Shown here piece after piece: positions 1-11,500 of a stretch of DNA of 64,000 nucleotides. Within the stretch, counting starts at the first letter, position 1. Every line of letters starts with the position of its first letter. Source of the DNA: Bimastos eiseni (taxonomy: Eukaryota; Annelida; Clitellata; Crassiclitellata; Lumbricidae); NCBI GenBank assembly GCA_959347315.1, contig OY365810.1:29068924-29132923 (forward strand). The letters are read 5' to 3'. The notes beneath the pieces were generated by a model that was not told where the DNA came from, searched no databases, and saw only the letters and a list, made by a program, of their open reading frames with translations. Made by a program: the position numbers and the translations under genes.

Positions 1-141
1 GTAGATATCACTCATGTTTTCACTATATTCAAATGAAATGTATCCTAAATTCCAACATTTCATTGGGTAGGTTTATATATATAGGTATATGATGTCTGGG
101 GTCAGTCAACTATTTCTGTACTGATAAACAGTGCTGTCTGT

Positions 142-375
142 TTGTTGATGTTAATGCTTTATGAACTAAGTCTGTTATTATTATTTAAACCAATATTGAA
201 GACAACAAAGTCCTAATTTAATTTGACTAATACATTAATAACCCTATGATGATCAATACTTCATAAACAATGTTTGTTGATTTTGACAATATTGAAGACA
301 ACAAAGTTCTAATTAACTGTCATTAATGCAATTAGTACATTGATCAATGCTTCATGAACTATGTTTATTGTTATT
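142..375 (+). repeat. Tandem repeat, about 97-bp unit
   Basis: Two main copies, 193-285 and 288-375, share AATATTGAAGACAACAAAGT, then a TTAAT-rich middle and GATCAATRCTTCATRAACWATGTTT; a partial third copy starts near 142 (TTAATGCTTTATGAACTAAG). About 75-80% identity by eye. Confidence 0.75.
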
Positions 376-837
376 TAATGTTATTTAAACCAATAAGGCT
401 TACTGCTTCAAAAACACTCTGTTTGTTAAATTTCACAAATTAGCATTTTACCAATCAGCATTTTACCATTCACCTTGCTGATTGTGTGCTTGGTAAAATG
501 CTGACCAATCAGCAAGTTCCGATCAGCATTTTACCTACCTCGATCAGCAAATGAGCATTTTACCCGTGCCCGAGGTGCGTAGCAAATCGCCGAAACCCGA
601 ATCCCCGAAACTGATTTCGCCCATATCCCCGAAATCGAAGCTAGATTAATGAAAGGATTCTGCTTAAATGGAAGCTGGACCGATGAAAAGAATTCATGCA
701 GAAGCTGGATTTTTGGGGATTCGGGCTTTTTGGCCTTTTCAGCGTTTTCAGGGATTTGGGTTTCGATGATTCGGGTTGATCCCATCGACCAGTGCATATG
801 CAGTTTCTTGCATTGAACGCACACATATATATCGTAA

Positions 838-1367
838 TTATTCTATATAAAGGTAAAACTGTAGTTTAGCATATTTAATTAAAGACAATTTTAATAAGAA
901 AAGATAGCGTATTTAATTATTATCAACTAAAGCAAAATCCAGAACTGTCTCAATACAGCATGATTCTTTTCATAAATCCAGCTTCCGCGAATAGCTTCCA
1001 TTTAAGCATAATCCTTTTCATTAATCCAGCTTCCATTTAGGGCCTAGGCATAGTCTGTTTCATCAATCCAGCTTCTACTTAATCATGATTCTTTTCATTA
1101 ATTCAGCTTCCATTTAGGCATGATCCTTTTCATCAATCCAGCTTCCATTTAGGCATGATTATTTTCATCAATCCAGCTTTCATTTAAGCATTTATCCGTT
1201 TCGTTGATCCAGCTTCTACTTAAGCATGATTTGAAATGCATGCTTCTTTAAAACACACAATATGGGCCTATAATTAACAAAATAATAAAAAAATGCTAAA
1301 CTACAGGATATGAGCTATGAAATAATAAAATATGCTAAGCTACAGTTTTACCCTATATTCTACAATT
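838..1367. mobile_element. Foldback/MITE-like element with terminal inverted repeats
   Basis: The left end (about 838-878) reads TATAAAGGTAAAACTGTAG then TTTAGCATATTTAATT; the right end (about 1326-1367) is its reverse complement with few changes (AATATGCTAAGCTACAG, TTTTACCCTATA). Arms are about 38 bp. The interior contains the 36-40 bp minisatellite below. No transposase ORF, so non-autonomous at best. Confidence 0.6.
957..1236 (+). repeat. Minisatellite, 36-40 bp unit, about 7 copies
   Basis: Unit approximates CATGATTCTTTTCATYAATC then CAGCTTCCATTTAGG. An inverted copy lies at about 640-700 (GATTAATGAAAGGATTCTGC then TTAAATGGAAGCTGG), outside the right-hand array, so the unit occurs in both orientations around the element. 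Confidence 0.8.
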
Positions 1368-1528
1368 TCAGCTAAAGTGAATCTCAATGGTGTCTTCATA
1401 TTCTTTTTATAGCTAAATTCAAGCATTACATTTTTATCCAAAGTAGTTTCTACATTTGCAATATACTGAAACAGCAATTTTAGGCTATTGCTTAAGCTGT
1501 TTGATATTCCAGAAATATAAAACCAAAC

Positions 1529-4500
1529 ATGACAACTTCAAGGAAGAAAATTGATCATCGTATTAAGACATTGATTGAGAATTGTGTCACAACTAACCAT
1601 CGAGCAATGTTTGTGATCCTTGGTGAAAAAGGTGTGAATCAGGTATGGAATCAGGAAGCTAAAGATTGTACTAAAAATGCTTCAGCCATTTTATACATCC
1701 TAGGCAAACTTTGGGGAAAAAAAATCTTGGCAATTTAGTATAGGGGAGGGGCGTAGAGCAATGAATAATACAGGCATCCAGATCGGAGGAAATGAGTTCG
1801 TTTCCTGATTCCTCATTGGGTTGACTAGTCCTTCCGCTAGGCGGCTGCATTGCTAAATCAAATGTAGAATGTGAAGGGTGCCTTGTATGGTTGCTAACTT
1901 GTCATCACCTGTTCATACTGTACTTGTAATCATATTGTGGTTCTTCAGTTTGAAATTAAAGATTTTTTATTATTATGACAAAGGAACAAAGTGGAAATAG
2001 AGTTATCAGATGCTGCACATTTATTGAAATCTCTAGAATTATTATTATATCTAATCAGTTATTTAATTATTGACATTGATTATGGATAGAGTTGTAACAA
2101 TCAGGTACTAAATAGATATTAATTAATGATATTTAATAAGATCTTATTAATGTATTACTTTATGAGTTTATTTAAAAACATTGGAAAAAGTGGTCTTTGA
2201 TTGTTTGCAATAACGCAGATGAGAGAAAGAGGAGGTGGTAGTAGGCTGTTTATATATTTTACCTTTCAATTGATACCTTTACTTTAGATGTGGAGTTGTG
2301 TACTTACATGCAAATTATGCAGTTATTAAACTTGCTTCTGTAACTGAATGGACTGTTTCAGATTCCAATACTTCATAACATCCTGATGAAAGTTAAGCCT
2401 CAGGCTGACCTTGATGTTCTTTGGGCTTACAAGAGTGAGCTGGCATTTGAAAGGTAAGATACATAAATTGCTTATGCAAGACGTAAGTCTTTATAAGAAG
2501 TTTGATGCAACTGTAGTTTTTTAAAACTTAAATTATGGTTTCTGGGTAGTTGCATTGATAATGTACTTTTTTGGCTAGTTACTTTGTAGCTCCATTGCAC
2601 AATTATTTACAAAATCTTAAATCTGACTAACAGTTATGTTAGTAATGCTGTCAATGTGTACCCAGATACCCGCACGATGCTGACTGACCGGTTTATGAAA
2701 TTGGTTCTCCTGTGCCCAACGTTTCGTAAAAATGCGCAATTTTACCAGAACCTATACCAAAAAATGTTCCGTTGATCACATTGGCTGACTGCCCGGACTA
2801 TGAAATCGGTTCTCTGGTGCCTGGCAGAAAATTTGCAATTTCTTACATTTCCTAACAAAATGTCTTCACGGTCGGGTACCCGCACCGTGGGATGACGAGT
2901 ACCCATGCCGTGATTTCAACATTTATTGACATCCTTAATAATAAGTCTACTGATCTGCCTGCTGATAGCAAAATGGGTTTTGTTATCAATGTCGTAAAAC
3001 TATCTTCCATTTCCACTCAGATGATTTATTAGAATATTGCAAACAAATTTTCAGGAAGAAGCATAAAAGCAAAGCAGCCAAGAGGCGTGTCAAACGGCAG
3101 AAAATAGTGTCTCAAGGACTGAAAGATGCAGATGAGGATGATCCGTTTGAGACGTTCCTACGACAGGCAAAGTTTCGTTACTGTTACTACAAAGAAACAC
3201 AGAAGATCCTTGGCAAAACTTTTGGAATGGGCATTCTTCAGGTTTCTTAATCATCTGTGCTTTTTAGCATTCTCATATATTGTATTTATTAATTCTTTGA
3301 AATTGTATAGCACCCGTTCATGAAACCTACTCAGCCCAGCCACTGAGAAAAATACTTGAGTGATTAATTATATCCAGGTAACAAACGTCTAGAGCATCTA
3401 ACCAATTTACTGTATCGCTTGTATAATATTCTAATAGTGTACACATTTATTATGGAATAAACATGAAAAAGTTTTAAAAAATAACCAAAAAGAATGAAAG
3501 TTATTTATTTGCATCTGTTTCTGCCAACAGGTGGCATTTGAATTTGGTTTTGATGCTGTAGACTAAATTATTGCCTGGTTTCACTGGGCAGTTGCTTGCT
3601 CTCTCTGCTTAATTAGTTGAATACACACATCCATCTTGTGCAGCCAATGATCCAGCAACAGGCAGTTGTCACATACAAAATGGTTTTAAAATGATGCAGT
3701 GTGAAAATCTGTTGTCTCTTGACCAGTTAAGCAGCACTATTAAAACAGCATCTGAATAGTTTACTGACTAACATATTCAACAATGATAAATTGTGTGACT
3801 TTAATAGATCTATCAAGAGTTTTCTTTATTTCATGGTTGACGTTGCTGGTTTCAGGATTTTGAAGCTGTGACGCCAAACACTCTGGCTCGAACGATTGAG
3901 ACAGTTGTTGGTGGGGGAATGGTCATCATTCTACTTCGAACACTCACTTCAATTCAACAACTTCACACAATGGCCATGGTAAGACAATGACTGCTCAATG
4001 CTTCATGTACATTGTGTCGTTCTAGAATTCTTGTTATCCTTGACTCAATGACCATCACTGTACTTTCAGCATCGTTTTCATGTTGGCATATTAGAATTTA
4101 TTTAAACGTGCACTTAAAATATTTAAGAAATCTGTCACTTGTTGATGGCTAAATTAAGTTAATGGAAGTCAAAACTGGTTCATTTTTGGATTGGTCGCTT
4201 GAGCAAGTTTAAGGCTGATTGATTGTAGGATGTGCACTCTCGTTTTCGAACAGAAGCTAACCAGGATGTGGTTGGAAGATTCAATGAGAGGTTGGTTTAT
4301 ACTCGAATATACTGTGTCTGTTCTGGGTTTCTAATGATAGATATTTTTTGCTTGATCTATCAAAGACATGGAAAAGCGGCACACTAATTGTTACTAAGGT
4401 TTGTGTTTGTTTTAATTCTTATTAAGGTAATCAACTATTTCATGCATTTTCAGATTCAATTAAAAATTTTATTTTAGTTTAGAAGGTTGAATTAAGTAAG

Positions 4501-5525
4501 AGATTTATTTGATCAAACTTATTTGTTTAAAATCACTGATTTAGCACATAGAAGGTGAATTGCTTATCTGTGACTGTATGTACTAGGTGTGTCTTTAAAG
4601 ACAGACATTTGTTCATTTTCATGACATACATCATTCACCTTTGTATTACTGAGGAGGGTTTTAGTTTTTTTTCCGGAAACGCTAGTTGAATATTGAGTTT
4701 TGATGAGTAAATCATCTGTGTAGTAAATGTTACATTCATTACATGATTAATTTGGCATCCACCGTGTTGTTGTCACATAGATAACCGCAGATGATTGACC
4801 GTCGATTTGTTAAGTTCAAATGATTTTCTTTTGATTGATAGTTGTTTTGCTTTACTTGAGGTTGCATTTGTCTCTGACGACGTGTTCCAACTGTCTTATA
4901 ATCGATGACCGCCTGGAAGTCCTTCCTCTTTCGTCCAGCTGTCTTAATGTTGTTCCAGTTACTCCAAAATCTTGGGTAAAATATTTTTGTACTTTTTATA
5001 TATCTAGGCCTCTTTGTTAATTGCTATTTTATCAGATTCAGTTACATTTGATCTGCCATTGCTTCTAATTGGTTTAATTATGCAACAGTTATATCATAAT
5101 TAGTAGATCTGTTTTGAGTCTCCAAATTCCATTAGAAGATAACTCTCAGTGAATGGGTGAAGTGCATTTACTGTTATACAATTTGCACCCATAGTGTAAT
5201 GTGTATTCTGGAATAATATTGGTATGAAGCACATTCATACCTTAAAATAGTCATGCAATTAATATGAATGCTTTAAACTCCGTTATTATAACAAATTGCA
5301 TAAATGTTGGTTATGAATGTTTTTTTATTCTGAACTGATGAGATTAAATAATTTAGTACAAGGGGCCTTTGTAAGGTAATGTGAACTTTCGTTGTGAATG
5401 CAACGTAGGACAACAAATTTACGGAGGAAGAGTTGCAGTTAAAGAAATTGAAGAAGGACCTAATGGAGGATAAAGATACTCAGCTGGCTGGATCTCTCGT
5501 CAAGTGCTGTGTTACGCTTGACCAG
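1529..5525 (+). CDS. NAT10: NAT10 exons 1-7: N-terminal TmcA_N/DUF1726 region
   Basis: Residues 1-270. Exon 3 (3055-3241, residues 69-131) opens with a lysine/arginine-rich stretch (RKKHKSKAAKRRVKRQK), then DDPFETFL and FRYCYYKETQKILGKTFGM, the most conserved part of the TmcA N-terminal domain. Exon 4 (3856-3978) carries LARTIETVVGGGMVIILL, and exon 5 (4229-4290) DVHSRFRTEANQDVVGRFNER. Exon 6 begins at 4861 after a poor acceptor; this is the only choice that keeps the frame and gives LTTCSNCLIIDDRLEVLP, matching human SCKKCLVIDDQLNILP. Exon 7 (5409-5525) is a charged linker ending CCVTLDQ. The domain packs on the helicase core in the TmcA/Kre33 family; that role is family knowledge, not visible here. 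Confidence 0.93.
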
Positions 5526-8500
5526 GTCAGAAAATATTATTACATACTTTAATATGAATGTCTAAGATCGTTTTTACAGTTACACATTTGGTCTATTTGT
5601 TATATCCTATGTTTGTTTGCCTGATTCTTATTTTCTATATTTGTGGACTTTCAAGATGCCTTCATTCTTTCAGTTCATTTATTGAGCGCCCTTACTCACA
5701 CTAGATGCACTTAGATGAATTCTTGAAAACCGAATAATTGCATAACTTAGTTGCATAACTTAACTCGACAGTTCATGATTTTTTTACAAATGTAACGAAT
5801 TAAATTCTAATTGTAGGTTGAAAATATGATTAGGTTGTGAATGTTACAGACCTACCTCAATAGTTAAAATATCAATTTGACTAATTCTATGTTTTCTGTT
5901 GTGTTGCAGGCCAAAGGAATCCTCACGTTCATTGATGCAATCGTAGACAAGTCTCTGTCGACTACCGTTGTAATGAAAGCAGCCAGAGGACGAGGAAAGT
6001 CGGCCGCGCTTGGCCTGGCCATGGCAGCTGCCATAGCATTTGGGTTCGTTTCGTATAATTGAGTAGTTAAACAAAGCATAACTGTTCTCTTAAATAGTAG
6101 GCACCTTATGCTGTTGCTACTATGTGGACATTCTACATGTTCAGTGCAAAGACCAGAGACTGAGTATGTATTTGTTATGTCAACTGTGAATGTGCATGTA
6201 AGTTGTTTGATTAGAACAGTCTCTGTAACTGATATGTGTAGCTTAACACACACATATGCATGTACTTATATGCTTGAGTGGGATGGTGCGGCGGTATGTT
6301 CTAGGCATTGCAACCAAAAGGTCGCAGGTTGGAACGTACCTGAAGTCACTGCGTAACACGACCTTGGACAAGTTGTTCGCCCATAATTGTCTGTGAGGAA
6401 GGCATCAGAAAAGCACCTCATTCATCCCCAGGTGGCGTAAAGCCTATTGGACCTGCCTTTGGGCTGAGAACTCATCATCATATACTTGAGTAGTTATTAT
6501 ATGGATATGATTCTTTTTACTGTGTAGACTTGATGCACTCTAGAGTCTGGTATGATAAAGCATGTGACAGATGAGAGACCTTATTGTAAACCCATTTTAT
6601 GGTTATCTTGCAGATATTCGAATATCTTTGTTACATCTCCAAGTCCAGAAAACTTAACAACTTTGTTTGAGTTTATCTGCAAAGGCCTCAAGGAACTCAA
6701 ATACGAGGTATTATTTTTGTTGCTTTGCATAATTGCTTGGATATGAAATAATTTTACCAATATTTACCAAGGGATTTTCTTAATATGGAGTTATATCTGG
6801 TATTGATTGTTGCTCAGCATTTTTTATCGACATGCATTGATTCCTCTTGCAATAAGATACAACCAGTTTAGATTGTGGAGTTATGATCAAACTATCATTG
6901 AAGAAATTCTTTTACGTGTGGAAGCCATTAGTCTTGCATGACAGTTTATTGAAGCTGAATCTGAGATGAAGGTGCATATTTGGCTATGACTACAATGGAG
7001 CTGGGTGATAAATTGTGGTTTGTTCAGTGTCAATTACACATCAGTAAGTCTGATTTGTTGTGGCATTTGATTTTGTAGATGTGTATTTGTTTTGTAGGAG
7101 CACACAGACTATGAAAGAGTGATGTCCACAAAAGCCGATCACAACAAAGCAACTGTGACAATCAATGTATTCAGAGGACATCGACAAATGATCAAGGTTT
7201 GAGACTTTTGATTCTTTGTTTGATTCATTGTTATCATAATTGTAATTGAAAATTTATAGAGCACCACTTCCTTAGAAACGAATCAGAGTCTCTCCAAACC
7301 TGGAAAATCAAGTAGAATGATTTTAGCGCACTTAAGGAAATGAGGCAACGAAAGGCCAATCAGCTTAAGTTGCAGGTTGCAGTATAGCTTATTCCAAAAT
7401 GTTGGATCAATAACAGGAAACGTCTATGTTATGACATGAAAATTTGCATTTTTTTACTGCTTTGATTAAATTGTTGATAATTTTATCTTTCTTCTTTGAT
7501 AGTACATTGAGCCAGACAGAAGTGCAGAGTTGGCTCATGCTCAGCTTGTTTGCATCGATGAGGCAGCTGCTATTCCATTGCCTCTGCTCAAGAAACTTCT
7601 TGGGCCATACCTTGTGTTCATGTCATCTACTGTGGACGGGTAACTGAACTGGCATTTTAATTGACCTTATGTGAACAACCTGCCTGTAGCTAATAGATTA
7701 AGTAACTGGTGTATAATCAACGATGTAACTTTTTTGCAGTTGCAGATAAATAATTGGAATTTCTATGTGATACATCTTGCCAGGCCGTACCAAGGGAGGG
7801 GCCAGTGGTGCCTAGGCCCCGGGAGCAAATGTGAAAAGGCGCAGATTTCAGAATGGAATAACTTATTATTCCATAAAATGCACTATTTTCAAAATGAAGG
7901 GGCGCCAAACTGATGCTGCACACAGGGCGCAATTAGCTAGGCACAGGGCGCAATTATAGCTCGGTATGGCCCTGCATCTTGCAACATGGAGTTTAAATTT
8001 CGGTCAATTCTGAGATGGTCACGTGGGAAGCAAAAGTTTAGTTGAACTGGAAGGACTTTATATTTAATGAGCCAAACTGCCTGTAACTAATTGTAATGCA
8101 GTACCTTCTTGTCTATAGGCCCCCTTCTCAAAATTGATATCTTTTCAAAGGTATTCAATCCTAGGATGGCACAACAAGAGCAGATATGCTAGTACTAAGC
8201 TTCCCATATCTGAACTCACCTTTAAGACATGCTTTCAAGTCATCACAAATTTTTGTTATAAATTGATAATTTGTTATAATCGTTGTTGGCTTCAGTGTAG
8301 CGAACAATAATCTTTCGCAGGGTACAAAGCACAGTTACTGACTTAAGAGAAGGAGAGCGTTCTCAAACACTTACACTCCTCTACAGCTCTAATGCGGATA
8401 ATAAATGTGTGTGTTATATGCGCAATTCCAGATATGAGGGAACTGGACGACTGCTGTCACAGAAACTTATACAAGATCTTCGAACGAATTCAAAAGTCGG

Positions 8501-11500
8501 AAGTGGCATTGATCTTAACAAAATAACCAATTCACTGAAAGCAAATAAGCGCAGTGGCCCGCCACTGCTCTGTAAGTAGTCTGTCTGATGTCTAACTATC
8601 CTGTTGAGTCCAAAGTTCTTGAACCTGAGTTGAATTTTGAACTAATCGATACTATCTAAAGTAAATGATTGGCTTTTGGGGAATTTGTGTTAGTTGAATC
8701 GATTGGATTAGGAGCTAATTCATGGTCAAAATCTAATTTCTCTAATGTCTTGATTAGGCTTACATCTAGTCTATGCTATCATAAAGAAATGTTTATGCAA
8801 GCCTTGTTTTATTATTATGGGGCCTGTTTTTATACTATTGTTGTCTACTCCTGTATGTTCTTTTTGCAGAGAAATTCATATATTATTTTATTGATGAGCA
8901 CTTGTTTCACTGGTTGTTCTGATTTTTCTTTATTTACATATAGGGCCACAAGTCATTGCATTGCAATGCTGACTTTTTTATTGGAATAGATGGAGCTCTT
9001 TGTAAATATCCGTCCGTCGTGTTCTTTTAACTAAGCGACATGATACTATTGTTTTAGGAGGCCATATTTATGGGAGCTATGCTATTGTAACATTGGATTG
9101 TGTTTCTTTTGTGATCTGCATCTCATAATATACCTATCTTCATCTTGCCTTACGTTACTTTATCACCATGTGTAAATAGGCGGGGATGTGAAAGTTTGTG
9201 TTATAATTAAAAAATTCTGTTTGTTATTCTTGTTTACTATGTAGCTGGTCGAACTCTATATGAGGTGACATTGACCGATTCTATCCGTTATGCGAACGGG
9301 GATCCAATGGAGAAGTGGCTTTTTAATTTGCTTTGCCTGAACATCAGCAAATCTCCGTTGGTTTCCAACAGCTGTCCTGCACCAAATCGTTGTCATCTCT
9401 ATTACGTGGATCGTGATGCGCTATTCTCGTTCAGTCCAGACTCAGAGGAATTCCTGCAGCAGCTCGTGTCAATCTTTGCAGCATCAGAATACAAGGTACT
9501 ATTAACTCAATGAAGATAAAGGTAAGGAAAAGACTGAACATGTTGAATGATCTGGACAATGGAGAACCTTATGTAACTACGAAGAAGAAAGTGAGCAACA
9601 GAGGGAGTTGTAGAGAAAGGAGGGGCACACGTACGTGCTCATCAGCAGAAGACTGAAGAAGAAGAAAGCTAAAAGCACTTAAAGCAGATTAATGCAATAA
9701 AGATAAAGAATAAAGATAAGGAGAACCTTGTGTAACTATGAAGAAGAGAGAGAGAGCAACAGAGGGAGTTAGACAGTAGGAGATGTAGACAAGCCTGCTC
9801 ATAGGCAGAAGACTGATGATTCAAGCTAAGATGGCTATGATGCTAATGTGACATAATCTCTTCTCTGCAAACATTGCACCGGTTTCCCATCAAAGTCCAT
9901 TTAGTTAGTTCAGAACTGGTCTCGGTTTTAATGAAGCATTGCATTTAAATCAGCAAATCTATCAGTTAGTTTTGCTTACTCCACATTTAATTATATCCGA
10001 CATTGACTTGGTTTAGCCAGAAACATTTGACCTGTAGGCTTGCTATTTTGTAAACTGGACCCTCTGATTGATCGTGAATCATTTGACTTGTCAATTATTT
10101 ACCATATTTGCACAGCCTGCGATGTTTCCAACCTTGACACAGAAGTGAGAGTCTGCAATGTTCCATTTGGCAATGTGCATTATATTAACCTCTGCCATTA
10201 TTTTGAATTATGACATTTCATAGCTAGATTTTAAAATTACACTTTGACATTTAATGCTTGAAACAACATGTTTGTAAACAGTTAATTGATACATGTCTTC
10301 TTCTGATATAAATATAATTGGTTTTCTGTGTCATTCTAGCATTCTCCAGATGATCTCCAGATGTTGTCTGATGCTCCTGATCATCACTTGTTCTGCCTTC
10401 TTGGTCCAGATGCAAATCCTGCTAAGCTGTCTAAGACACAGATCCTTTGTGCCATTCAGGTTGGTGGACGATAGTTGTATTCCTAAAGGACAACATCAAT
10501 GAGTCTGCCATTTTATAGGTATTGTGTCGAACGTTAAACTTGGGGATTATTATTTTTATTTTACTTTATTCCTGGACCAAATTTTGGGAAACCATCCATC
10601 TGTCTGGTAGACTTAAGTTCCATTTTAGTCAAATGTAATTGCGTTTTGATATGCCTGGAACAGTCTCCCTGCATCCATTCAGGAAATCAAAACCCTTTCT
10701 GCTTTCAAAAAACAGTCAGCATTTTACTTCTAGGTAATGCCGAGCATTAATTTTTTTTTTATTTGCACTAACAGCGAACTGTTGTGTAAAGCACCCTGGA
10801 ATTAGCTTGCTACTGATGTTGCTCTATAAATGGTTGTAATTACAATTACAATACTTGAGTGCTAGCAGATATGCGTACATAACCTGATTTTAGCGTAAAT
10901 ACAGTTTTAACGCAGTCCACTAGCAGTGTTCCTATCACACTGCCCACTCTAAATGAATTCGGAATTTTGTTAGTTTTCAGACAGTTGCAATTTAGTTCAA
11001 TTCAATATTCGTTTGATGAGATGTCCAAGCTGTCACAGCCACAGCTTAGTTTACAATTACATTCATGCTGGTACACTGTATATACATGCATGTATTTTGT
11101 ATATATCAACCATCATATGCATGCACTTATAATTATTTATAGATATTGATCCAGACTCGACATTCCAGTAAACGTCAGACTCATTATTACATGTTCACTC
11201 TATCTATCCTATCTCAGTAAATGTTTTTATAGGTGTGTATCAGATACTTTGCCTTGTTATAACACAGGTGTCACTTGAAGGTAAACTTGCAAAGGATTCA
11301 ATTGCAAACATTCTGCGTCGTGGAATTCGTTCTGGTGGGGACCTTATTCCATGGACCATTGATGAACAGGTAAGCTCTGCTGCTTCTGTCCCTATGATGC
11401 AAGTCATACAGTTGTTAGCATGGTAACTGATGTGTGTGTGTTGTCAATGTGATATCACTGTGAATTGTAGTTTGGAACGTTAATGAAGGATTTCTTGAAA

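Larger units (their letters stand above)
1..1528. other. 5' flank of NAT10: repeat-rich, no gene recognised
   Basis: No coding signal supported. The region has a roughly 97-bp tandem repeat (142-375), several direct and inverted copies of ATCAGCATTTTACC (440-565), and an inverted-repeat element with an internal minisatellite (838-1367). The NAT10 promoter must lie here or further upstream; I see no CpG cluster or TATA box I would trust within 1370-1528. Confidence 0.5.

Noticed and set aside
531..826. Minus-strand frames of 61-97 codons upstream of NAT10
   Set aside because: Overlap the inverted repeat unit and show no similarity or start context.
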